From positions 10,435,480 to 10,499,479 of the forward strand of contig NC_092802.1 in assembly GCF_918797505.1 (NCBI RefSeq): a DNA stretch of 64,000 bases, in the 5' to 3' direction. Under the pieces are notes generated by a model. That model searched no databases, was not told the DNA's origin, and worked only from the letters and a program-made list of their open reading frames with translations. This stretch comes from Bemisia tabaci. Its lineage: Eukaryota; Arthropoda; Insecta; Hemiptera; Aleyrodidae. This document shows positions 1-8,777 of this stretch, piece by piece (within the stretch, counting starts at the first letter, position 1; the number at the start of each line of letters is the position of its first letter). The translations under genes and the position numbers were made by a program.

Positions 1-118
1 TTTGATCAGTAGGTTAAGACTTACAACATATCAAAACGCCAGCCGATTTAACCGGGCCCACTTTTCCCATAAGACCGGTCCGTCGTCCTTTCCACAAGGA
101 ACAGGGTGCCTAGTTTTT

Positions 119-412
119 TTTTTTTTTCATTTTGGGAAATCCTGATAAAATCCTGATTTTTCCGGATTTTTGACTGCTAAATCCTGCTCTCATAATTTTT
201 CCAAATCCTGACTTTTTGCGGAGAAAAATTAAAATTTCTACATAAGTGTATATGCGAAAGCATAAAAAATCCGTTCGGACGGCCGACTTTTCTCAAATCC
301 TGATTTTACTACTGATTTTTCCTCGAATCCTGATGAAACCGGGATTAAATCTTGATTGACCTCAAATCCTGATAGATTCGGGAAAATCCTGATGCTAGAC
401 ACCCTGGAGAAA
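119..412. repeat. AATCCTGAT-rich dispersed repeat
   Basis: After a poly-T run, short phrases such as AAATCCTGAT and CCGGATTTTT recur many times, and the stretch ends in CTAGACACCCTGG. The same end motif closes other elements here (near 905, 2484, 3906 and 43571), so this is probably a degenerate member of a dispersed non-coding family. The short reading frame across it shows no protein-like composition. Confidence 0.5.
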
Positions 413-784
413 TAAACCCCGAAAGTGAGAAATGCATAGCCCAATAGCGCAAAAGACGAGTATTTCTACTCCCTCGAAAAGGACAAATACCTAAAATAAA
501 GGAAAACTTCAGAAGATCATAAACATGCGGTTTTTGGCGACGCCTTAACGTCTAATTGACAATTGAGTGCAATTATTATTTTAATCCCGGTTAAATACTC
601 GACTTTAACTAAATTATCTCCCCGCGCAAACTAGTCGCAGGACTGTATGAGCCCCGTCCCGTGGAGACGATAACTGGGAAAAATCCCAGAAGTTTCATTC
701 CTGCGATTCGAACTTGGGACAAATCCCATGAAAACGTCCCGTGGAGACAAGGCCTTAGATTAGACCGCCAAATTTGAAAACGAA
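413..784. other. No gene seen; short direct repeat
   Basis: No coding signal. A 14-base phrase, CGTCCCGTGGAGAC, occurs near 655 and again near 737, flanking a segment with a tRNA-like B-box phrase in reverse (GATTCGAACTTGGG, about 707). This could be a worn SINE-type fragment, but no A box or cloverleaf was found. Confidence 0.25.
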
Positions 785-917
785 ATGATCCCTGGGTGGT
801 TGGAGAAAAGATTCCCGGTTTCTGGAATAGATTCTTTGATTTTTCCTTGATTTTCCCGGTAAATTTTCATTCCCTGATGAATCCCGGTTTTTCCCGGTAT
901 TTGAAAAACTAGACACC
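785..917. repeat. TTCCCGGT-rich dispersed repeat
   Basis: The stretch has repeated TTCCCGGT, CCTGATGAATCCCGG and TTTTTCCCGG phrases and ends AAACTAGACACC. The segment at 43141-43571 has the same wording and the same end, so the two are related copies. Confidence 0.45.
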
Positions 918-1039
918 ATGATTCAAGGTGACCGATCATTGATAGAGGCGGAAAAAATAGGAATACCACAAGAGAAACTACGCAGGACCCAAAGAAAAAA
1001 TGAGAAAACAGCTTGAAACACCAAGTATGCGAAAAAAAG

Positions 1040-1277
1040 CACTGGAAAAAAAAACACATTGGATCTAGAGTCCAGACTCTTAAAAACATCGACAAGAAAA
1101 AATACGCTTGGGCTTGATTCAATCAGATTTAAGCTTAAATCAAGAACCAAGCCTATTAATTTGAGCGGATTTCCTTTTGATTTAATCTTAAATCTGATTG
1201 AATCAAGAGTCCTTTTTCTTGTCAATGTTTTACAGAGTCTGGACTCTAGATCCAATGTGTTTTTTTTTTTTCCAGTG
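1040..1277. mobile_element. MITE-like element, CACTGG termini
   Basis: The 238-bp element starts CACTGGAAAAAAAAA and ends with its reverse complement. The two arms share CATTGGATCTAGAGTCCAG, then a near-identical GACAAGAAAAA and a TTGATTCAATCAGATTTAAG stretch, so inverted similarity runs through almost the whole length. There is no coding capacity. The element at 4167-4375 has the same CACTGG ends, a TAGAGTCCAGACTC core and GACAAGAAA phrases. It is a non-autonomous foldback/MITE; its superfamily is not determined. Confidence 0.7.
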
Positions 1278-1952
1278 TGCGAATTTGCTAAAGAAAAAAA
1301 GTCTTTCAATGAACAGAAGAGGAGGGCCGGAGTTTTCACATGCCATACAGTAAGCTTACGTAAAAACTCGACATAGAGACAGAGATGCTCAATATTTTGG
1401 AAGTCGCGCGTGTTATTGCATGCTGAAAAAATAGTTTCCTCCTCTTTTATGTCTGTTTCTCCACGCTATGAGAACCTTCCACCTTGTTAATTGTAAGTGA
1501 AATTTATTCGCGGAGACAAGGGAAATGTTCAAACGAATACAAATTTTCGAGTGTCTGAAATTTCAGCCGTCCGAAGTGAACTGCAGAGCTGAACAGCACG
1601 TGCTCGTTCGGTAGATTAGATATTATGGCGTTAGTAGTTTGCTAATTTATTGGTGTCTCGACGAGCCATAATCGTGCCGCAGTAGGCGCTTCAGCTTCAA
1701 CACGCTTCTATTCCTTCGTTGCCGATTTTCCTCAAAAATTTGAGAGCGTCAAAACACGCATCCTCCAAACTGCAACCATTTATTGTCTTGGGCGGCGACC
1801 ACACAATTTTTCATCCATCTATCGAGGGAAATAAAACCGTCGCACAGTGGATCGAGTCAATGGGAGAGGTCTGACAAAATTTGCGAACTTTAAAACAGGG
1901 TTGCCACCGAATTTAGGAGATGAAATTCCCTGATATTTCCCCGATTTCCCTG
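1278..1952. other. No recognisable feature
   Basis: No coding region, RNA gene or clear repeat was recognised. The right end (about 1900-1952) grades into TTCCCTGATATTTCCCCG phrases related to the repeat at 2490-2946. Confidence 0.3.
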
Positions 1953-2484
1953 CAGGGTGTCTACTAAACCCGGCTGGCCAAAAATCAATACTTCTACTGG
2001 ACTTTTTCAGCACATTCCCAGGAAATTCAGGACCTCCTCAACAGGAAACCTCATAGTACTTTTTCAAGACCTCCATTTGACGAAATTCGAAACGTTTCAA
2101 AAATTGGAATTTCGCGCTTAAATTGCGCCAAGAATGACAAAAATTCCGGACCTTCTTGCGATATTTCCGCACTTATTCAGTACTTCCGGACCGCCCTTAA
2201 AAGATCAGTGCTATTTCCGGACTATTGTACGACGCCGCCATTATCTTAACGCGAATTATCGCGCCAAATACGGTGCGGTCGGTGTCGAACTTATATCAGC
2301 GCCTGCAAGACTATAGGAATACTTCACGCATTGCGCCAAACAGTACGGTCGGCGTCCAGCTCATATTGGCGCCTACAAGACTATGTGAATACTTCTCGCA
2401 TTGCACCAAACGCAATTCGAGAGTTATTTGCGATAAATATATTCGACTACGGCTATCGGGAATTCCGGACTTGTAGACACCCTG
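1953..2484. mobile_element. Element bounded by CAGGGTGTCTAC / GTAGACACCCTG
   Basis: The left end is CAGGGTGTCTACTAAA and the right end is CTTGTAGACACCCTG, giving terminal inverted repeats of about 12 bases. The interior shares a long recognisable text with 3604-3906 and 3909-4397: TTTTTCAG-like phrases, CCTCCATTTGACGAAATTCG, and CTTCCGGACCGCCCTTA. This copy also carries an internal near-tandem duplication at about 2270-2420 (GGTCGG-GTC then TATCAGCGCC / TATTGGCGCC). It is non-coding. Confidence 0.65.
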
Positions 2485-2489
2485 CCCTG

Positions 2490-2946
2490 GCACATTTTGG
2501 TGAAATGCCCTGACAATTACAGATATGCCAGACGGTTAAAACGACAAAATTATAGATAGTTTTCAGGCGAATTGGTTGTTCAAAACGTCAAACCTTTCTG
2601 AGAAAGCAAAAATAAAGGTGACTGGAGAATTTTTCCCTGACAGTTTCGTCATTTTCCCTGACATTTCCGGGTTTTCCCCGATTTCCCTGACACATTTTGG
2701 TGAAATTCCCTGACAATTAAAGATATGCCAGATGGTTAAAACGACATGATTTCAGATAGTGTTCAGGCGAATTGGTTGTACGAATAAAGTCAAACCTTTC
2801 TTGGAAAGCAAAAAAAAAAAGGTGACTTGAGGGCTTTTCCACGACATTTTCGTCATTTTCCCTGACATTTCCAGGTTTTCCCTGACTTTCAAAAATTCCC
2901 TGACATTTCCCAGTGTTCCCGGTATTCCCCGACTGTGGCAACCCTG
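2490..2946. repeat. Two tandem copies of a CCCTGACATTTCC repeat
   Basis: Two roughly 200-bp units lie head to tail. Each contains CACATTTTGGTGAAAT-CCCTGACAATTA, a GCCAGA-GGTTAAAACGACA phrase and a GTCAAACCTTTCT phrase, then TTCGTCATTTTCCCTGACAT. The second unit ends CCCGACTGTGGCAACCCTG. A third copy lies inside the dynein gene at 38960-39215 and a shorter relative at 50745-50860. This is a dispersed non-coding family. Confidence 0.65.
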
Positions 2947-3198
2947 TGAACGCTTATAACTCCGTCAACACAAAACTTTACGGTTCTGATAGTGGTTCTA
3001 TTGGTTTCCTCGTGAAATTTTCTGCTAGAGCACCCTTTGAAATGTAAAATGTCGCGGAATAAACATCAAAATTTGCAGTTTTAGTAAAAAATTTAATGTC
3101 CGACTTTCCTAACTGACTCGATCCACCGTGCATCGTTTAGCCTGCGAACGTCGAAGTTCGACAATTTTAAAAACACTGAAATCGATGTGGTTCCCTTC

Positions 3199-3363
3199 CA
3201 GTGGCGTGGCGTGCCTTGCGATATATCGATTGATCTGCCATTTAAACCTACAGAAAATAATCGATAAACAGGGTGTTCGCAACGAACGCCTTGACAATCG
3301 ATTCTTTAACATAGGTTTAAATAGCATAACAATCGATATATCGCAAGGCACGCCACGCCACTG
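3199..3363. mobile_element. 165-bp MITE with about 33-bp perfect-like TIRs
   Basis: The element begins CAGTGGCGTGGCGTGCCTTG and ends with its reverse complement. The inverted arms continue through a TCGATATATCGATTG-type palindrome, and the interior carries a second inverted pair (TTTAAACCTA / TAGGTTTAAA). The flanking octamers TTCCCTTC and TTCCTTCC are similar, which may be a decayed 8-bp duplication as made by hAT transposases. It has no coding capacity. Confidence 0.7.
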
Positions 3364-3603
3364 TTCCTTCCTGTTGAGTGCAATTCAACTGACACTCAAA
3401 AACGGTAAAGCTGATGGAGCAGGTTCTGATAGATCGATGATATCCCCAAAAGCGTGGAAATTTGGCAAATAACCACGATCACACGCGAACGCGAGCAGTT
3501 TCAAAAAAACGCGAGTGCCCAGGAAGCGCTGAAAGTTCGCATTCGCATGTCCGTTCTGTTCAATCACTTTCTGCTCAATTCCGTTGCGTTCCGGACCGGA
3601 GAA

Positions 3604-3906
3604 CAGGGTGTCTACTAAAACAGGCTGGTCAAAAATAAGTACTTTTACTTACAAGACTTCTTCAGTACATTCTGAAGAAATTCAGTACCTCCTCCAACAG
3701 AAAAATTTGGTACTTTTTCAGTACCTCCATTTGACGAAATTCGAAAAATTTCAAAAATTTGAAATTGCGACAAAAATGACAAGAAATTAAAAAGATTTCG
3801 GACCTTTTAGCGGAATTTCCGCACTTTTTCAGTACTTCCGGACCGCCCTTAGAAAATCAGTGCTATTTCCGGACTTTCCGGAAATTCCAGACTTGTAAAC
3901 ACCCTG
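3604..3906. mobile_element. CAGGGTGTCTAC-family element, 303 bp
   Basis: This copy runs from CAGGGTGTCTACTAAAACAG to CTTGTAAACACCCTG. Its interior follows the same order as the copies at 1953 and 3909 (GTACTTTTTCAGTACCTCC, CATTTGACGAAATTCG, TTCCGGACCGCCCTTA). The right end has one change in the terminal motif (GTAAAC for GTAGAC). Confidence 0.7.
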
Positions 3907-3908
3907 AC

Positions 3909-4397
3909 CAGGGTGTCTACTAAAAACGCAGACCGAAAATCAATACTTTTAGAGTACTTTTTCAGTACGTTCACAAGAAATTAAGTACCTTCTCGACAGA
4001 AAAATTCAGTACTTTTTCAGTACCTCCATTTGACGAATTTCGACAAAGTTCAAAAATTTGAAATTCCCGCTCAAATTGGGACAAAAATGAAAAAAATTCC
4101 GGACCCTGTAGCGGATTTTCCGCACTTTTTCAGTATTTCAGACCGCCCTTAAAAAATCAATACTATCACTGGTAAAAAAAACCTCTTGGACCAATGCCGC
4201 GGTGCATTGACTTGAGAGTGCAGTTTCTTGTCGCCGGATTTAAGAGTCTTGAACTCTTGTTTCAAGCGGATTTTGCATTGATTCAAGCGGATTTTGCATT
4301 GAAACTAGAGTCCAGACTCTTAAATGCGGCGACAAGAAACTGCACTCATGAACCAAGAGGTTTTTTTTACCAGTGATTTCCGGACTTGTAGACACTC
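3909..4397. mobile_element. CAGGGTGTCTAC-family element interrupted by a MITE
   Basis: It starts only two bases after the previous copy. The family text runs to CAATACTAT at 4166, is broken by the CACTGG element (4167-4375), and resumes with ATTTCCGGACTTGTAGACAC. Removing the inserted element restores the order seen in the intact copy at 3604-3906, which shows the MITE came later. Confidence 0.7.
4167..4375. mobile_element. CACTGG MITE nested in an older repeat
   Basis: This 209-bp element begins CACTGGTAAAAAAAACCTC and ends with the reverse complement. The inner arms share GAGTGCAGTTTCTTGTCGCC in inverted form, and a 17-base phrase (CAAGCGGATTTTGCATT) is repeated in tandem near the middle. 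The flanks are AT on both sides, giving a 2-bp target duplication when compared with the uninterrupted family sequence. It is related to 1040-1277. Confidence 0.75.
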
Positions 4398-4835
4398 GGT
4401 AAACCTAGCTGCCCCTTTACACTCTGACGTCATTCGGGGAGGATCTCACGACGGATTCCGCCTCGAACGAGTGGGAGCGATCGGACGAACATCGGATTTT
4501 CGCGAGAAACATTGTGTACGTATCCGAGTCGCGCGGCTGCGTGTCCCGCCAAGGCCGCGAACAAGGAGCCAACTCAAGCATCACTCCGGCGACCGGCTCG
4601 CGGGGGGCGGTGGAGATCCGAGAAAGAAAACTCGCTCATCTCATCGCCGGAGAGCAGAGATTCCTAGATCTTCCTGCCACATTTTTGCGCCGTGAGCCGC
4701 CACCCGAGTGATATCACCCGCGTGACGTCATCGGGGAATAATAAAACAGGGTTTACGAGCGGGGAGCGGGGTCTCCCGGTCCTATTTCAGACCTTCGCCG
4801 ACCTTCGGGGAGCCCTTCTCCCTCTTGCATTGGAT
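4398..4835. other. Unexplained GC-rich island
   Basis: About 440 bp are clearly richer in G, C and CpG than the surroundings. A TGACGTCAT palindrome (CRE-like) occurs near 4424 and near 4722, both followed by YCGGGG. The plus-strand frame at 4324-4695 is open but arginine-rich and low in protein character, so I do not call a gene. It could be a promoter/CpG island of an unseen transcript, an LTR-like relic or transferred sequence; the window does not decide. Confidence 0.4.
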
Positions 4836-5465
4836 CCACGATTCGTCGTAGAATATTGCCCCCCTCCCAAAAAAAAAACGCAAAGGACCATTCTGCTGTG
4901 CTAAGGAAAAACACCGTATGAGCCTTCAGACGAGGCCGAATTTTTATCGATAAAAACCGAATTCACTGGGAAAATTGTGAATATTTTTCCCCGAAATTTC
5001 CAGACGATTCTGTACGCAATTTAATCTAAAATATATGAAAATTTCAAGGAAAAGTATGCTTAAATTGCGTAAAAAATACACGTTTCATCAAGGGGACATT
5101 TGGCAACTCTCAAATGTTCATACTCCACGATTCGTCACAGAATATTACCAAAAAAAAGGATAAGAAACAAACAAACGCAAAGGACCATTCTGCCGTGCTT
5201 AGGAAAAACGCCGTATGAGCCTTCAGACGTTGCCGAATTTCCTTCGATAAAGAACGATTATACTGGGAAAATTGTGAATATTTTCCCCCAAAATTTCCAG
5301 ACAATTTTGTACGCAATTTAATCTAAAATATCTGAAAATTTCAAGGAAAAATATGCTTAAATTGCGTCAAAAATACACGTTTCAACGAGGGAAATTCGGC
5401 AACTGTCGAATGTTCATACGGCGTTCTTCCTTAGCACAGCAGCATTGGACCACGTTGCCACATCA
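4836..5465. repeat. Tandem pair of about 290-bp MITE-like units
   Basis: Unit 1 begins CCACGATTCGTCGTAGAATATT at 4836 and unit 2 repeats this text at 5125. Both then contain GCAAAGGACCATTCTG, AGGAAAAAC-CCGTATGAGCC, GAAAATTGTGAATATTTT and GTACGCAATTTAATCTAAAA. Unit 2 ends with the inverted copy of its start (CATACGGCGTTCTTCC, TTAGCACAGCAG, TTGGACC), so complete units have about 40-bp TIRs. Relatives lie at 16447-16705 and 63520-63795. Confidence 0.7.
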
Positions 5466-5470
5466 ACGAT

Positions 5471-5643
5471 TGCCAAATTTACTTGGGCAATTTATTTTAT
5501 GACATGAAAACGGTTGTGCGGATTTTATTTCGAATTTTGGTGAATTTTCTGCAAAGCAAGAAACAAATTTCTTAAAATTTTCAAAGAAATCCGCACAGAC
5601 GTTCTCTTGTAATAAATTAATTTACCCAGTTCAATTTGGCAAT
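5471..5643. mobile_element. Small MITE-like inverted repeat
   Basis: The left end TTGCCAAATTTACTTGGGCA matches, inverted, the right end (TTTACCCAGTTCAATTTGGC) with a few mismatches. A second inverted pair, GTGCGGATTT and AAATCCGCAC, lies inside. It is non-coding. Confidence 0.5.
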
Positions 5644-7019
5644 GGCTGATGTGGTTTGGTTCCTTTCTGCTAAACGCGGTCCCATTTAGAAGTAAAATTA
5701 CGTCATGCTTCAGGAAGGGGGGGATGCGGATTTTGTTGGAAAGCATCGATTGAGCTGAATCGATTTTCCAGAATATTGATTCAAACTCTACAAATTAATG
5801 AAGTACCTATCCGAGGAAAAACATTTTAATTTTTCCAAACTAAATACTCGAATAAATTACTTTAGTAAATTAGGAAAGTTCCAAAAAATGTTGACTGATA
5901 CAAGAAATTCAGCAAGGGAAAAAAAGCTAGGGAATTCGAAAATTGTTTTGACTTTTCAAACGTACCACCTAGCACTGCATTTCCTGCAATTCTGAGCATA
6001 AATTCAGAGGAATGGACTGAAATGAGCCCCAATAATCATAATAAATATTGTTCATTTTTAAGCAACCTATTCACAAACATGATTAGCAACAAAAATAAAG
6101 GAAAACATTTTAACACTATTATCACTTTCGCAAATATTTGTCAATTAGCAATAGAGTTAGAAATCAGTTGTGTACACACTCTTCAGGCACGGTAAGAACA
6201 CAAACTGATTGCCTCTGTGCTCTTATGATATTGCCATCCACAGAAGAGGCAATAGGCAAAAAAAAAAAAAAAACAAAGTTCTGGGTCCTAACACATGCTT
6301 CCAAATTTCCATGCCATTTAATCTTGAAACAGAAAGAAACTGCTCCACTTTCCTTAATCACAGTTTCCAGCAATTCCTGAGGGATGCATGAGAAAAGTTT
6401 TCTGAAATTATGGCCAAAAAAATTTTGCTCTGGTTTTACTGTAAGAGAATACTAACAATTTTGAGACAGTTTTAATATGCTGACATGCAGTTCATTACGT
6501 AAGTAGGAGGTGACTTTCATATGGATGATGGACCGACGCCCACTTAGTTCTCTCTGCTCAATCCGCACCAAGAAAGGATATTGCATAAACGAGACATTGA
6601 CAAATAGGAAACTATTTTTGGCTAGCAATTAAATTCACATAAATTACATTTTAGGTGACGCTAACATCTTAGGGAGAGAATGGTGCATGTACATCAAAAC
6701 TAACGGTCAGGTGGTTCTGATTTAAGAAATACTAGATTATGACTGCTGCAGAAAAGTATGTAAAGAGAATACTCTGCAAAAGAGGGGTGAGATTTCTTTT
6801 CCGACATACTAAAGTACCCATTGGGTGCTTTATTGCAGGATAGACTATGAGTAGAAAATGAAAAAAATCAGAAACATGAGGAAGAGGAGCAAATTCTCGC
6901 CTTCATACAATGATAAGAATTAGAACTTCTTCAAGGCATCCATAAAGTGAAGAAAGCAAGAGAGGAATGGATGTGGTTACAGGCACAAGACAACGGCAAG
7001 ATATTCCAAGTTTACTTAC
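5644..7019. other. No gene seen; probable downstream intron of the Sip1-like gene
   Basis: I searched the minus strand for the remaining exons of the PDZ scaffold gene (ezrin-binding C-terminus) and found none I can support. The frame that reads through the donor at 7019 stops at 6903 and is not protein-like. The rest is AT-rich with a 15-base poly-A run near 6260. Confidence 0.35.
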
Positions 7020-7475
7020 TTCAGAGTCGCCGTTGGATTCATGATTGTGGTTTTGCGTAGAGTTGCTCATTGTCTTGCCATTGACTTTCGAATTAGAATG
7101 CGATTTGTCTGGAGTCTTCAAGTAGACAACATTAGGTAGTGAGCTGGAGATGGTAAGGTTCTTATCCTTGAAGTAAGCATCGGTGTCACTATCAACGACC
7201 AAAAGTTTAGTTTCGTCAGGTACTATTTCAATCCTTTGAACCACTTGCTTATGACTTTCATCAAAAACATTTACACCATTAACTTCAATAATTCTATCAT
7301 TTGTTTTAAGGCCTGCGGCTTCAGCAGGTGAATTTTCATCCACCTTGCCGATGAAATGGCCAGGTTTGCCTTTGTAAGTGTGGAGATTAAAACCAAAACC
7401 TTCAAAATCGGCCCACTTCAAGATGTGACACAACCTCGGGGCTGGAGCACTACTGGATAAGCTTTCGATGGACAT
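7020..7475 (-). CDS. Sip1: NHERF/Sip1-like PDZ scaffold, first coding exon (partial gene)
   Basis: This exon encodes 152 residues starting MSIESLSSSAPAPRLC. A PDZ domain fills about residues 13-100: carboxylate-binding loop GFGFNLH, then GKPGHFIGKVDENSPAEAAG, DRIIEVNGVNV and KLLVVD. This matches the NHERF (EBP50) family, in which the PDZ binds C-terminal tails of membrane transporters and a C-terminal segment binds ezrin/radixin/moesin at the cell cortex. Insect Sip1 is known as a one-PDZ member. The start codon lies 9 bases after a splice acceptor (CAG at 7485-7487). The exon ends in phase 0 at a perfect GTAAGT donor (7014-7019), so downstream exons must exist, but none was recognised in the window. 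The tail of this exon is Ser/Asn-rich linker. Known: the family role; inferred: the insect Sip1 assignment. Confidence 0.8.
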
Positions 7476-7597
7476 TTTTGAGAACTGAAAAGGAAAATAA
7501 ACAACCACATAAACACGAAACAACGTCAACTAACCATGAAATCCGAACGAAGGCACTATTCTCATGGTGAATTGATAACTGATTTGTTTTTACGTAC

Positions 7598-7710
7598 CAC
7601 GTTCGCGTAAGTACTTGTTGCTTTCGAGATCGCTCTCGCTTCGCCGGGCATTTTTGACTCATAGCGCTCTAACGGAAAACGGACGAACTATTTCACTGCT
7701 AATTGCAGAA
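7598..7710 (-). other. Probable 5' UTR exon of the Sip1-like gene
   Basis: A minus-strand donor GTACGT occupies 7592-7597, and the acceptor before the first coding exon is at 7485-7487, giving an intron of about 113 nt. The upstream exon has no needed ATG, so it would be 5' UTR. The right boundary (transcription start) is a guess. Confidence 0.35.
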
Positions 7711-7915
7711 CCGCGTATCTCCATTGCGGTTTGTCAGAATTTTTGCTCCTACTACTTTGTTGTGACGAACTGACGAAGCAAAATAAATGAAGTCTTTGAA
7801 TTGAAATCTCGAAGAAGGCGAAAAAAATCGCGGAAGTTTAAAAGAAATTCCGTTGGTCTATTCAAGTATGAAAAAAATTGGCATTTCAGAGACAAGTCTG
7901 CAATTTTACAACCTA

Positions 7916-8335
7916 TTTTTCCAATTATTCCTTTATTCGAACGAAAGGAATCTTAACCGCAAATTCTGAACCAGACGCTTTGATTGGTCCAGAGCGGTTC
8001 ATTCCATTTATTCCGAGTTGAACCAAAATAAGCGGGAATTTCAAATAAAGCAGTGTTGTCGGTTTTACAAATTCCGGATATCCTGTTTGCCAAATCGTTT
8101 CCGTTTCCGGTAAAACAGTGTTGTCAGTTTTACCCAACGAATTTTCGTAAATTTGTCAACATTGCGGAAACGGAAACGATTTAGTAAACAGGATATCCGG
8201 AATGATTTGAAATTCCCGCTTATTTTGGTTCAACTCGGAATAAATGGAATGAACCGCTCTGGACCAATCAAAACGTCTGGTTCAGAATTTGCCGTTAAGA
8301 TTCCTTCTGTTCGTAAAGTGGAATAACTGGGAAAA
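7916..8335. mobile_element. 420-bp foldback MITE between Sip1 and CDK7
   Basis: Two arms of about 150 bp are near-perfect inverted copies. Shared phrases, read left arm then inverted right arm, include GGAATCTTAACCGCAAATTC, GGTCCAGAGCGGTTCATTCC, TTCCGAGTTGAACC and CCGGATATCCTGTTT. The outer ends are TTTTTCCAATTATTCC and GGAATAACTGGGAAAA. A short direct repeat, CAGTGTTGTC-GTTTTAC, sits near the centre. It is non-coding and lies in the 1.2-kb space between two divergent genes, so it may affect their promoters. Confidence 0.8.
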
Positions 8336-8777
8336 TGCAGCGATTTGAACCAATTTCCGCAATTTGTTTGTTTACGTTTTGCCTGCTCTGCAACCTTGCA
8401 AATGGGAAGATGCGTTTTTTTCTCTGCACTGCACTGTGCGATTGTAATTGTACAATAGTGAAGCAGCCGGTGCCGGAGTTTTCTAGTTGTTATCTATTCA
8501 TTTTGGTCATTTCCTTTTGTCAAGACTAAAATTTGTGCCGTTCAACCTGTTGGTAGGATCATTGCTGTCCTGGAGTATCCCTCATGTCCATGCACCATTC
8601 CTAACCCCTCAGATCAAAATGTGTTGTGCCATCTGCTATCACTAAATTCCGTTTTCTGACATGTGCTTCCCTAAATTTAAAATGTTCTTCACATAATTCG
8701 ACAAAAAATCGTTCTTAGCGTTTTATGACATTGAATTAAGTCAATCATTTTAGACCAAGTCAAGCCAAGTGTAAGAT

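Noticed and set aside
690..730. tRNA-like T-loop phrase
   Set aside because: No matching A box, acceptor stem or cloverleaf nearby.
4324..4695. 123-residue plus-strand frame in the GC-rich island
   Set aside because: Long only because GC-rich DNA has few stops; very Arg-rich, starts inside a MITE and resembles no family.
8335..8529. Small frame with a signal-peptide-like start before CDK7
   Set aside because: It begins at the edge of a MITE, has no downstream domain, and lies in the region expected to be the CDK7 promoter/5' UTR.
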